From: Methanobacteriaceae archaeon | Lineage (GTDB): Archaea; Methanobacteriota; Methanobacteria; Methanobacteriales; Methanobacteriaceae | Assembly (NCBI GenBank): GCA_900769095.1 | Contig: CAAGFH010000106.1 | Span: 1 to 9,728, forward strand | Direction: 5' to 3' | DNA length: 9,728 nucleotides | Shown: positions 1 to 7,200 of the stretch, piece by piece | How the letters are laid out: each line of letters opens with the position of its first letter | How positions within the stretch are numbered: the first letter of the stretch is position 1 | Notes under the pieces: generated by a model | The model's database searches: none | What the model saw: only the letters and a program-made list of their open reading frames with translations | What the model was told of the DNA's origin: nothing | Made by a program: the position numbers and the translations under genes

Positions 1-359
1 CACCACACACAATAGAAGATAAAACAAAAGATACCTGGAGCTCATCACCAGGAATACCGAATTTAGAAACAGTAGTTTCATTACTATTAACACAAGTAAA
101 CAAAGGAAATATTGATTTAAGCATAATTCCAAAAATATTATCTCAAAATGCTGCAAAAGTCTATGGACTTGAAAATAAAGGCGAAATAGCTATTGGAAAA
201 GATGCAGATTTTACTGTAATTGATTTAAAACAAGAAGGCAAATTCAACAAAGATGAATTTGAAACAAAAGCACAATACTGCCCATTTGACGGATGGGAAT
301 ATATTGGAAAACCAGTCATGACAATCGTAAACGGAAAACCAGTCATGAATAAATTATAA
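1..359 (+). CDS. pyrC: Dihydroorotase, C-terminal part (5' truncated by window edge)
   Basis: Dihydroorotase closes N-carbamoyl-aspartate to dihydroorotate, the third step of pyrimidine synthesis, in the cytoplasm. The open frame enters at base 3 and runs about 118 codons to a TAA at 357-359. The first visible residues, Pro-His, look like the end of the family's metal-site DHAPH motif, so the edge cuts inside that motif. Further family features are WSSSPGIPNLET at about visible residues 11-22, then NAAKVYGL and KGEIAIGKDADFTVID, the usual C-terminal amidohydrolase strand segment, and a final GKPVMTIVNGKPV. About three quarters of the protein, including the N-terminal HxH metal ligands, is missing. 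It is the only intact-looking gene on the plus strand and converges on the adhesin remnant. Another cyclic amidohydrolase such as a hydantoinase is possible, but the SSPGIPNLET block favours dihydroorotase. Confidence 0.9.
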   Translation, partial: PHTIEDKTKDTWSSSPGIPNLETVVSLLLTQVNKGNIDLSIIPKILSQNAAKVYGLENKGEIAIGKDADFTVIDLKQEGKFNKDEFETKAQYCPFDGWEYIGKPVMTIVNGKPVMNKL

Positions 360-361
360 AA

Positions 362-394
362 AAAATAGATGAAAATAAAATATTCATCTATTTT
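362..394. terminator. Hairpin terminator after pyrC, probably bidirectional
   Basis: A perfect 12-bp inverted repeat has arms at 362-373 and 383-394 with a 9-nt A/T loop. It starts 3 nt after the pyrC stop. On the plus strand it is followed by T-rich sequence ending in a T6 run near 409-414. On the minus strand it is followed by a run of Ts (plus-strand A run at 358-365). It therefore can serve both pyrC and the convergent adhesin remnant, whose stop codon (388-390) lies inside the right arm. Termination is inferred from structure only. Confidence 0.7.
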
Positions 395-549
395 AAAGTT
401 ATTACTACTTTTTTATTTAATGCATTGTAGTATTTGCTACCTGCGTATTTAACGTAGGATGTGTATTTACCTTTTTTAGTTAACTTGGTAATTTTGAAAG
501 TTGCAACACATTTACTGTTTGTATATGCACTAAAGGTTTTTATTGTGAC
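388..549 (-). pseudogene. C-terminal remnant of an adhesin-like surface protein
   Basis: The minus strand has about 53 codons ending at TAG (388-390) that read as the end of a Big/invasin-like repeat domain. Recognisable pieces are AYTNSKCVATFKITKLTKKG, KYTSYVKYAG and SKYYNALNKKVVITLK. This is the pattern (TNSKG-VATFKI-KLTKKGKYT-VKYAG-YYNA-KKVKIT) that closes many extracellular adhesin-like proteins of Methanobrevibacter and relatives. A Cys stands where the usual Gly sits. The frame is closed by TGA at 586-588, the segment upstream of about 549 no longer resembles the domain, and no in-frame start with a ribosome binding site exists. The gene has lost its signal peptide and nearly all of its body. 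Family assignment is from remembered sequence pattern, not a search. Confidence 0.7.
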
Positions 550-555
550 TAAGTA

Positions 556-570
556 GATATAAAGTTTTTC
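556..570 (-). promoter_or_regulatory. Archaeal promoter-like BRE/TATA element facing the adhesin remnant
   Basis: On the minus strand the sequence GAAAAACTTTATATC combines a purine-rich BRE-like stretch with a TATA-like box. A start site about 25 nt downstream would lie near 535, inside the adhesin remnant, where no in-frame start codon is present. The 13-mer AAAAACTTTATAT recurs on the plus strand at 5057-5069. It may be a chance AT-rich match or a promoter orphaned by the deletion. Confidence 0.3.
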
Positions 571-730
571 AATTGAATATAGAAATCAAAATCAATTTCC
601 AAGCTGAAAATCATATAAAAATCAAACACAAATAAACTAAAACATTCTAAAAAAAAGAGTGATTAGCGAACAGAAAAATACTCAAAATTTAAAATGAATA
701 AAAAACACAACTAAAAAGAATTCCAATAAA
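571..730. other. AT-rich spacer with no recognised gene
   Basis: Together with the remnant and the two terminators, this fills the 416-nt stretch between pyrC and mvhB. It is very A/T-rich with frequent stops in all frames. I see no tRNA fold, no repeat array and no convincing small gene. It may be decayed sequence from the missing part of the adhesin-like gene, but no similarity to that gene remains. Confidence 0.5.
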
Positions 731-777
731 AACAGATAAAAAAAAGAAAAAAGTAAGGTGTGCGTGTTATCACACCT
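731..777 (-). terminator. Terminator of the mvhDGAB operon
   Basis: A 7-bp perfect stem with arms 756-762 and 771-777 (AGGTGTG and its complement) has an 8-nt loop. It overlaps the mvhB TAG stop at 776-778. On the minus strand it is followed immediately by a T-rich tract (plus-strand A runs from 752 down to about 731). Hairpin plus U-tract is the expected form of an intrinsic archaeal terminator. Confidence 0.75.
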
Positions 778-2011
778 ATTTGTAGCATAATGCGTCTTCA
801 GGACATGCTTCAAGACATTGACCACATAAAGTACAGAATCCTGCAATTGGTAATTTAGGATCTTCTGTTTTGTGAATCATGTCGTAAGGACATGCAGCGA
901 CACAGTCTCCACATTGGTCACATTTAGATGGGTTGAATAAGATTCTGTCTCTTAATACAGGTTCGCCATCAATAGTAACTTCAAATTTGTCGACTTTTAA
1001 TGCGTCGTTGGAACATACGGAAGCACAAGCTCCACATCTGATACAACTGGTGAATGATGGTTCATCATCAGTTTCTACTAATGCAGGGCAGGACATACCG
1101 GTTTTAGTAACTACACGAATAGCTTGTGTAGGACATTTGTTTGCACATGCTCCAATAAAGTCACATTTTTCTACATCTCTTGCGATTCCTTCTGCATCTA
1201 CAGGTGAACCTTCACCCCATTCAACATCAATTTCTAATGCGTCAACAGGACAAAGTTTTACACATAAACCACATGCAGCACAAGCGCTAGGGATAGCAAC
1301 AGTTAATGAAGAACCATTAGCAACAATGAAGTCACCAGGACATGCTTCTACACAAGTGTTACATCCGATACATTTAGCTGAATCGAAAGTGAATGAATTA
1401 ATTTCTTTAGAACGTTTAACAGGTATTTTTTCGGAAATGAAAATTGCATTCCATGGACAGGTTTGGGAACATAATCCACATTTAATACAATTGTCACCTA
1501 CAGTAACTGGACTTCCAACTTCTTCAAGAGAAATTGCGCTTACAGGACAAGGTTCTACACAAGATCCACATCCAACACAGTCTTTGATGTATACAGGACC
1601 TTTTCCGCTGAGGTCTAAGTTACATTCAGCAGGTTCTTTAACACCAGGAATACCAATTACGTCAACTGGGCAAATGTCAACACATTTTTGACACATTACA
1701 CAGAAACCTTTAACTTCTTTTAATTTTGTACCAGTGACTTCAAGAGTTTCTTGAGGACAAACTTCTTCACATTTACCACATTGGTCACATAAGATAGAGT
1801 TGAATATTAATCTTGGTTGGGTAACTCCTTCAGCAATTTCATATTCTTCTACTTTTAATGCACCGTTAGGACAAACGTCAGCACATTTAGGTTCGCCACC
1901 ACAAGTGTCACAATGTACAATAGCACTAGGTGTTACTTCAATAGCTGAAGTAGGACAAGTACCTTCACAAGCCCCACATTTGATACAGCCATCTTCGTTA
2001 AATACAATCAT
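776..2011 (-). CDS. mvhB: MvhB polyferredoxin with twelve 4Fe-4S motifs
   Basis: MvhB is the ferredoxin-like electron carrier encoded with the F420-non-reducing hydrogenase; its exact partner is debated, and in some methanogens it links hydrogenase and heterodisulfide reductase complexes. The protein has 411 residues. Twelve cysteine motifs can be counted, at about residues 9, 34, 75, 104, 145, 175, 214, 244, 283, 323, 364 and 393, nearly all CxxCxxCxxxCP. Motif 2 has a longer insert (CDTCGGEPKC). Motif 9 reads CDFIGACANKCP and lacks the second Cys. Motif 10 ends in CS instead of CP. There is no signal peptide or membrane segment. ATG at 2009-2011 is preferred over the adjacent in-frame TTG (2012-2014) because AAGGGGG lies 7 nt upstream of the ATG but only 4 nt from the TTG. 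It is the last gene of the operon, 18 nt after mvhA. Confidence 0.95.
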   Translation of the reverse strand: MIVFNEDGCIKCGACEGTCPTSAIEVTPSAIVHCDTCGGEPKCADVCPNGALKVEEYEIAEGVTQPRLIFNSILCDQCGKCEEVCPQETLEVTGTKLKEVKGFCVMCQKCVDICPVDVIGIPGVKEPAECNLDLSGKGPVYIKDCVGCGSCVEPCPVSAISLEEVGSPVTVGDNCIKCGLCSQTCPWNAIFISEKIPVKRSKEINSFTFDSAKCIGCNTCVEACPGDFIVANGSSLTVAIPSACAACGLCVKLCPVDALEIDVEWGEGSPVDAEGIARDVEKCDFIGACANKCPTQAIRVVTKTGMSCPALVETDDEPSFTSCIRCGACASVCSNDALKVDKFEVTIDGEPVLRDRILFNPSKCDQCGDCVAACPYDMIHKTEDPKLPIAGFCTLCGQCLEACPEDALCYK

Positions 2012-2029
2012 CAATAAACCCCCTTAAAT

Positions 2030-3457
2030 TTAGAATTTTTTAATGAGGTTTCCTTCACTATCTACAATATCTACTTCAGCTAATCTCATTTGACTATCCA
2101 TTGAGTGAGTAGCACAAGATAAACATGGGTCGTAAGCTCTGATAACCATTTCCATTAAGTTAAAGATTTTGTCATCTACTTCAACACCAGGTTTGATGTA
2201 ATCTTTAGCAACTTGGTGAATACCCATTTCCATAGCTGGGTTGTTTTGGATTGTAGCAACAACAATGTTAGCTTTAGTGGTTAATCCGTTTTCATCAGAT
2301 TCGTAATGGTGGATTAAAGTACCACGAGGAGCTTCTACAATACCTACACCTTTACCTTCAGTTCTTTCTAATTCATCTGGGAATTTTTGACCAGATAAAT
2401 CTTCTTCTAATGCGTTAGCAGCACATTCAGCAGATGCTAATAATTCTATGAGTCTAGCATAGTTGAATAATAATGGTGCTTGAGCATATCCGAAGTTGGA
2501 ACGGAATTCTTTAAGAGCTTCTCTTGCGAGAGGTGCTTCTGCAGGCATGTCGTCACAAACATTGATCCTAGATAATGGTGCAACTCTGTAAATACCTTCT
2601 GGGTATCCTAATTCTTTGATGTATGGGAATTTTAACCAGGAGTAAGGTTTTACGTGTTCTGCAACAATGTCAGTGTACTCTGCGTTTCTGTATTCTAAGA
2701 GGTCACTGCCATCTTTATCTTTGATTCTTACGTTACCGTTGTATACATCCCAAGTTCCGTCAGGTTTTACGAGACCACAGTGTCTGGTGTCACCGAAGTT
2801 ACCTAAGGAAGAGATTAAATCGATGTTTTCTTCGAATACAGGGAGAGCTAAGTCTAAAGTAGCTTGTGCTAATTCAACGTTTTGTTGTGCTCTAGCGAGT
2901 AAGTCTTTTTGAGTTTCATCATCTAATTCAGTTGAGATACCTCCAGGAGTTGAGGAAGTAGGGTGAATTGGACGACCACCGATTTTTCTTACAATTTCTA
3001 AACCGTTTCTTCTGATATTAATAGCTTGAAGAGCGAGTTCAGGCATGTCTTTAATAACTTGGAAAACATTTCTAGTTTTTCTGGTTCCGTTAGGAATGAT
3101 TAAATCTGGTGCAGCTAAGAAGTAGAAATGGAGAGCGTGGGAGTGCATGTATGAACCCCAGTTCATAATTTCTCTCATTCTGTATGCAGCAGGTAAGATG
3201 TCGTAGTCATCAAAACCAAAGATTTGGTCAACTGCTTTTGCTGCTGCTAAGTGGTGTTGTACATCACAAATACCACAGATTCTTGGTACGATTCTTGCTA
3301 ATTCTTCTACAGGACGACCTTGTAAGAATTTTTCGAATCCTCTGAATTCCATAACATGTAATCTTGTTTCTTCAACGTTTCCAGCATCGTCAAGGTGTAC
3401 GGTAATTTTTGCGTGTCCTTCGATACGGGTAACAGGTTCCATAGTAAGTTTAACCAT
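2030..3457 (-). CDS. mvhA: F420-non-reducing [NiFe]-hydrogenase large subunit MvhA
   Basis: This is the catalytic subunit that splits H2 at the Ni-Fe centre in the cytoplasmic Mvh-Hdr complex of hydrogenotrophic methanogens. The 475-residue protein has the N-terminal signature [11 protein letters not shown] (Cys 61 and 64) and the C-terminal signature DPCLSCATH (Cys 445 and 448, His 451), giving the four Ni-Fe cysteine ligands. The N-terminal [12 protein letters not shown] is also typical of large subunits. All ligands are encoded as Cys, so this is Mvh and not the selenocysteine Vhu type. Twenty-four residues follow His451; in this family such a tail is cut off by a maturation endopeptidase after nickel insertion, and no such protease gene is in the window. 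The start ATG is 1 nt after the mvhG stop, with GGAGG 8 nt upstream. Confidence 0.97.
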   Translation of the reverse strand: MVKLTMEPVTRIEGHAKITVHLDDAGNVEETRLHVMEFRGFEKFLQGRPVEELARIVPRICGICDVQHHLAAAKAVDQIFGFDDYDILPAAYRMREIMNWGSYMHSHALHFYFLAAPDLIIPNGTRKTRNVFQVIKDMPELALQAINIRRNGLEIVRKIGGRPIHPTSSTPGGISTELDDETQKDLLARAQQNVELAQATLDLALPVFEENIDLISSLGNFGDTRHCGLVKPDGTWDVYNGNVRIKDKDGSDLLEYRNAEYTDIVAEHVKPYSWLKFPYIKELGYPEGIYRVAPLSRINVCDDMPAEAPLAREALKEFRSNFGYAQAPLLFNYARLIELLASAECAANALEEDLSGQKFPDELERTEGKGVGIVEAPRGTLIHHYESDENGLTTKANIVVATIQNNPAMEMGIHQVAKDYIKPGVEVDDKIFNLMEMVIRAYDPCLSCATHSMDSQMRLAEVDIVDSEGNLIKKF

Positions 3458-3458
3458 C

Positions 3459-4385
<927 letters not shown>

Positions 4386-4400
4386 ATTCATTCCTCCAAT

Positions 4401-4826
4401 TTATCTTTCAGCATTTAATTGTTCTTTTAATGGAGCTGGACCTAATCCTTTGATTCTGCTAACCATCATTTTAACAGCTTCAGAGAATTTTTCACCTTCG
4501 GATGCGGAAATCCAGTCGTGGTGAAGTCTTTCTTTTCCAATTCCCATATCTTCAACTAATTTATAAACTAATCTCATTCTACGATCTAATTTATAGTTAC
4601 CTGAGTCATAGTGGCAGTCACCCATGTGACATCCAGCTACAAATACTCCGTCAGCACCTTCTTTAAATGCTTTTAAAATAAATTGTGGGTCAATTCTTCC
4701 AGAACACATTACACGAATAACTCTAATATTCGGTGGGTATTGCATACGTGCAGTACCTGCTGTGTCTGCTCCTCCATAGGAACACCAGTTGCAACAAAAC
4801 ATTACAATTTTTACATCATCAGCCAT
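4401..4826 (-). CDS. mvhD: MvhD, 2Fe-2S subunit linking hydrogenase to heterodisulfide reductase
   Basis: MvhD is the small iron-sulfur protein that passes electrons from MvhAG to HdrA for flavin-based bifurcation. The 141-residue protein matches the family closely: [14 protein letters not shown] (Cys 11, 12 and 15), [11 protein letters not shown] (Cys 41) and [16 protein letters not shown] (Cys 66 and 71) supply the conserved cysteines around the 2Fe-2S cluster. It stands alone and is not fused to HdrA. It is the first gene of the mvhDGAB operon, 15 nt before the mvhG start. The start ATG has GAGGAGG about 9 nt upstream, preceded by a long AT-rich leader with palindromes. Confidence 0.96.
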   Translation of the reverse strand: MADDVKIVMFCCNWCSYGGADTAGTARMQYPPNIRVIRVMCSGRIDPQFILKAFKEGADGVFVAGCHMGDCHYDSGNYKLDRRMRLVYKLVEDMGIGKERLHHDWISASEGEKFSEAVKMMVSRIKGLGPAPLKEQLNAER

Positions 4827-4861
4827 AGAGTTTCTCCTCCTCTATAAATATTTCTCAATTC

Positions 4862-4885
4862 AGAAAAACAATTTTTTGTCTTTCT
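4862..4885 (-). promoter_or_regulatory. Stem-loop in the predicted mvh mRNA leader
   Basis: Arms 4862-4871 and 4876-4885 form a 10-bp hairpin with a 4-nt A loop in the mvh transcript; nine pairs are Watson-Crick and one is a G-U wobble (4867/4880). On the opposite strand the same position is an A/C mismatch, so the fold favours the mvh mRNA. It ends 35 nt before the mvhD ATG, upstream of the ribosome binding site. A role in stability or processing is inference. Confidence 0.45.
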
Positions 4886-4921
4886 AAAACAATTTTAAAC
4901 TTTTTAAAAAATTTTAAAATC

Positions 4922-4935
4922 TTTCTTTAAAGAAA
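4922..4935. repeat. 14-bp perfect palindrome upstream of mvhD
   Basis: TTTCTTTAAAGAAA is perfectly self-complementary. It lies about 95 nt upstream of the mvhD start, in the leader or promoter region. It could be an operator, but A/T-rich palindromes arise easily by chance in sequence of this composition. Confidence 0.4.
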
Positions 4936-4966
4936 TACACAACGTATATCTTTAAAACACAATTTT

Positions 4967-5002
4967 GTACGTAATGAGCTAGCTCAGCGTTACATTATGT
5001 AC
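4967..5002. promoter_or_regulatory. Composite inverted repeat near the predicted mvh start site
   Basis: The outer arms 4967-4976 and 4993-5002 match at 9 of 10 positions (GTACGTAATG and CATTATGTAC). Between and overlapping them is a perfect 12-bp palindrome TGAGCTAGCTCA at 4975-4986, the most GC-containing piece of this intergenic region. The element lies just downstream of the candidate TATA box at 5028-5035, where a repressor would block initiation or early elongation. It is a good operator candidate; the regulator is unknown. Confidence 0.45.
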
Positions 5003-5027
5003 TGATTAATATATTTCATTAATAATT

Positions 5028-5035
5028 AATATAAA
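5028..5035 (-). promoter_or_regulatory. Candidate TATA box of the mvhDGAB operon
   Basis: The minus strand reads TTTATATT here. Initiation about 25 nt downstream would fall near 5003-5010 and give a leader of roughly 180 nt. Alternatives on the same strand are TATATAAAG at 5062-5070 and a weaker GATATACG at 4943-4950, so the exact promoter is uncertain. Confidence 0.4.
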
Positions 5036-5053
5036 GGTTACTTAGAAAAATAA

Positions 5054-5070
5054 GCCAAAAACTTTATATA
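5054..5070 (+). promoter_or_regulatory. Plus-strand BRE/TATA-like element in the suf-mvh gap
   Basis: GCCAAAAACTTTATATA on the plus strand has a purine-rich BRE-like stretch directly before a good TATA box. A start site about 25 nt on would lie near 5091, giving a transcript antisense to the 3' end of sufB. The TATA is nearly symmetrical, so it could instead serve the mvh operon on the minus strand. Confidence 0.3.
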
Positions 5071-5097
5071 CTATAAAACAGTCAAAAAAAGAATGAA

Positions 5098-5131
5098 TTT
5101 AACGAAGTTAAAAAAGAAAAAAAGAAAAAAT
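5098..5131 (-). terminator. U-rich terminator after sufB
   Basis: Downstream of the sufB stop the minus strand has several T runs (plus-strand A runs between 5110 and 5130), then a 6-bp hairpin with arms 5098-5103 and 5107-5112 and a 3-nt loop. Oligo-U tracts suffice for termination by archaeal RNA polymerase. It separates the suf and mvh transcripts, perhaps incompletely. Confidence 0.5.
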
Positions 5132-5139
5132 AGAAGGAA

Positions 5140-6426
5140 TTAGATTCCATCAAGACTCATATCAATCATGTTTTGAGTTTGCTGTGCTAATTCTTCTGGA
5201 AGGCCAGTAATATCCATATTTAAGAAACCTCTAACAATCATGGATTCTGCCTCTTCTTCAGGGATTCCACGGGAGGTTAAATAGTTGATTTCATCTTCAG
5301 AAATCTTACCCACAGCTGCTTCGTGAGACATTTCTAAGTTAGTTGAACTAGCTTCAAGTTCAGGAACAGCATAGATAAAACTGTCATCAGATAATACTAA
5401 ACCTTGACATTCCAAATGACCTTTTACATTAGGAACATTACCTGCAAGGTGACCTCTAGCAAATATTTGAGATTCATCTTGAGCAACTGCTCTTGAGATA
5501 ACTTCAGCCTTAGCACCCTCAGCATTTAATATTGCTCTTGATCCTACATCAATAATAGAATCTTTTTTACCCCCTTGGATACTTTGGAAAATAGCACGGG
5601 AGTTTTTACCGTCACAATATGCTGTAGGGAAAGATTGAATTGTGCTTACAGGACTTGTTAAAATATAATTGTTAATGTATGTTGAATTGTCAGCTAATTT
5701 AATAGCAGTTCTTGGACGTACCTCTACTTCTTCAGCCCAGTTGTGAACCATAGTAAATGTAATTTTAGAACCAGGTTTTAAGTACATCTCAGAAACACCA
5801 ACGTGCATTGCAGATGAAATGTCATCACCAGTAGCACAACCGGTAATTAAGTGTAATTCTGAGTTTTCTTCTGCAATAACGATATTGTGTGCAGTTTGCA
5901 TAACATCAGTGTCACTAATAAACATACATGCTTGAACAGGCATTACTTCTTTAGTACCTGGAAGTGATCTAACAAAATAACCACTGGTAACTCCTTCTTC
6001 TTTTTCTCTTAAAGCAGTCTTAGCAGTGTATTTATCAGCATCTGGTTTAACAACATTCCACATGTAGTCTTCTAACCAGGAATATTTTTCTAATGCAACA
6101 CCCATATTCATTACTTCAATGGAATCAGAAATGGAATTGTTAGTAAAAATGTTACTTTGATCAACTTGTAAAAAGGAACCTGATCTGTTTTCTTCGTTGG
6201 TATCAACACCAACTTTCAATAAGTCATTTTTAGTTTGTTTACTTAAATCATCCAAATCATCAATCATGTCAATTGCATTGATTGTTTCATCGGTGAAATT
6301 CTCAATAGTAATATCAGCACCAATAGCTGCTTTTTTATTTATTGCTCTTTCAGCATCCTCATAAACATTGCGCACACTCAACACATCCATTAAAACCATT
6401 TTTTCTAATATCTTCAAGAATTTCAT
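5140..6426 (-). CDS. sufB: SufB/SufD-family Fe-S cluster assembly scaffold
   Basis: Together with SufC this protein forms the minimal two-gene Fe-S assembly scaffold (SufBC, also called SMS) of methanogens. It has up to 428 residues. The family core is visible as a beta-helix body (residues about 150-360), GHLECQGLVLSD around Cys 340, the candidate cluster or sulfur-handling cysteine, and the C-terminal block SHEAAVGKISEDEINYLTSRG (about 367-387). No SufD, SufS or SufU gene is nearby, as expected where sulfide can be the sulfur source. The start is uncertain: the ATG at 6426 overlaps sufC by 68 nt and has only a weak AGGAAA 8 nt upstream, while in-frame ATG 6399, ATG 6390 and GTG 6375 lie closer to the recognisable N-terminal helix (NVYEDAERAINKKAA). 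Translation is probably coupled to sufC. Confidence 0.92.
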   Translation of the reverse strand: MKFLKILEKMVLMDVLSVRNVYEDAERAINKKAAIGADITIENFTDETINAIDMIDDLDDLSKQTKNDLLKVGVDTNEENRSGSFLQVDQSNIFTNNSISDSIEVMNMGVALEKYSWLEDYMWNVVKPDADKYTAKTALREKEEGVTSGYFVRSLPGTKEVMPVQACMFISDTDVMQTAHNIVIAEENSELHLITGCATGDDISSAMHVGVSEMYLKPGSKITFTMVHNWAEEVEVRPRTAIKLADNSTYINNYILTSPVSTIQSFPTAYCDGKNSRAIFQSIQGGKKDSIIDVGSRAILNAEGAKAEVISRAVAQDESQIFARGHLAGNVPNVKGHLECQGLVLSDDSFIYAVPELEASSTNLEMSHEAAVGKISEDEINYLTSRGIPEEEAESMIVRGFLNMDITGLPEELAQQTQNMIDMSLDGI

Positions 6427-7114
6427 TAGGGTTTCCTGAACAGGAAATTACCCCATCAATTAAAACGTGAGCTTTATCAGCACTAACAAAATTTAAAATG
6501 TAACCTAAGTGAGTAATTAAAAGACCACTTCTTTTTCTGCTACGTTGTGGTTTATCCTTATCAAGTAAAGTTCCAATTTCAGAAGCTAATAACTCAACGT
6601 TTTCAATATCTACACCAGAATCAGGTTCATCAAACATAGTGAAATCTGGCATTTGAGCGAGTAATTGTAAAATTTCAGAACGTTTTACTTCCCCACCGGA
6701 GAATCCTAAGTTAACATCACGGTTTAAGAATTCATCACTGAATTTAAGTTGGTTAGCTAATTCTTTCATTCTTGGGTTTAATTCATCTCTAACATCTTGA
6801 TTAGATATAATTTTTAATAAGTCTCCAACAGAAATTCCTCTAATAGCAGGAGGAGTTTGGAAACTAACTCCAATACCTAATTGAACTCTTTCAGCAGTGG
6901 TTAAGTTAGTTATATCTTGACCTTTAAATTTGATAGATCCTTCAACAACATTATATTGTGGAAAACCTAAGATAGTTAAGAATAATGTACTTTTACCAGC
7001 ACCATTAGGTCCTAAAAGAACATGAGTTTCACCTTCAGCAATAGCAAGGTTAACACCTTTTAGAACTCTTTTTCCAGCTACTTCAACAGCTAAATTTTCT
7101 ATTTCAAGCAACAT
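6359..7114 (-). CDS. sufC: SufC, ABC-type ATPase of Fe-S cluster assembly
   Basis: SufC is the soluble ATPase that drives conformational change in the SufB scaffold. In order the 251-residue protein shows Walker A GPNGAGKST (35-43), Q-loop SFQTPPAIRG with Gln 86, signature FSGGE (138-142), Walker B FTMFDEPDSGVD (158-169) and H-loop ITH (His 202). There are no membrane segments, and the SGGEVKRSEILQ context is characteristic of SufC rather than a transporter ATPase. The extreme C terminus is CVECAQCL, with cysteines 244, 247 and 250, encoded within the stretch that overlaps the annotated start of sufB. The start ATG is preceded by AGGTGA about 4 nt upstream, an excellent ribosome binding site. 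It is first in the sufCB operon. Confidence 0.95.
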   Translation of the reverse strand: MLLEIENLAVEVAGKRVLKGVNLAIAEGETHVLLGPNGAGKSTLFLTILGFPQYNVVEGSIKFKGQDITNLTTAERVQLGIGVSFQTPPAIRGISVGDLLKIISNQDVRDELNPRMKELANQLKFSDEFLNRDVNLGFSGGEVKRSEILQLLAQMPDFTMFDEPDSGVDIENVELLASEIGTLLDKDKPQRSRKRSGLLITHLGYILNFVSADKAHVLIDGVISCSGNPNEILEDIRKNGFNGCVECAQCL

Positions 7115-7171
7115 ATAATCACCTATTCATTAACAAAAAATACTTTATAATAGTATAATATTTGCAATCTA

Positions 7172-7185
7172 AACTATAAATAGTT
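7172..7185 (-). promoter_or_regulatory. Candidate sufCB promoter with palindrome over the TATA box
   Basis: The minus strand reads TATTTATAG at 7174-7182, a TATA-like box; a start about 25 nt downstream near 7153 gives a leader of about 38 nt. The box sits inside an inverted repeat, AACTAT and ATAGTT separated by 2 nt, which could be a repressor site. Both points are pattern-based inferences. Confidence 0.4.
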
Positions 7186-7200
7186 AACATGAAATTAAAA

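Noticed and set aside
395..775. tRNA, small RNA or CRISPR repeats in the pyrC-mvhB spacer
   Set aside because: No cloverleaf, no regularly spaced direct repeats and no conserved RNA-like GC islands are visible. Only the adhesin remnant, a promoter-like box and the flanking terminators stand out.
933..1691. Long open frame (252 codons) on the plus strand opposite mvhB
   Set aside because: It is the antisense shadow of the cysteine-rich repeats of mvhB. It has no ribosome binding site and its composition mirrors the mvhB motifs.
2108..2131. Possible selenocysteine position in the C-terminal motif of the hydrogenase large subunit
   Set aside because: Both ligands of DPCLSCATH are encoded by Cys codons with no in-frame TGA, so this is the all-cysteine Mvh enzyme and not a selenium-containing Vhu form.
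2667..2912. Plus-strand open frame opposite mvhA
   Set aside because: It is an antisense shadow within a conserved hydrogenase gene, short, without a ribosome binding site or recognisable domain.
6359..6426. Frameshift between sufC and sufB suggested by their 68-nt overlap
   Set aside because: Both proteins are complete and have their own stop and family-typical ends. The overlap is explained by coupled genes or by a later true start of sufB.
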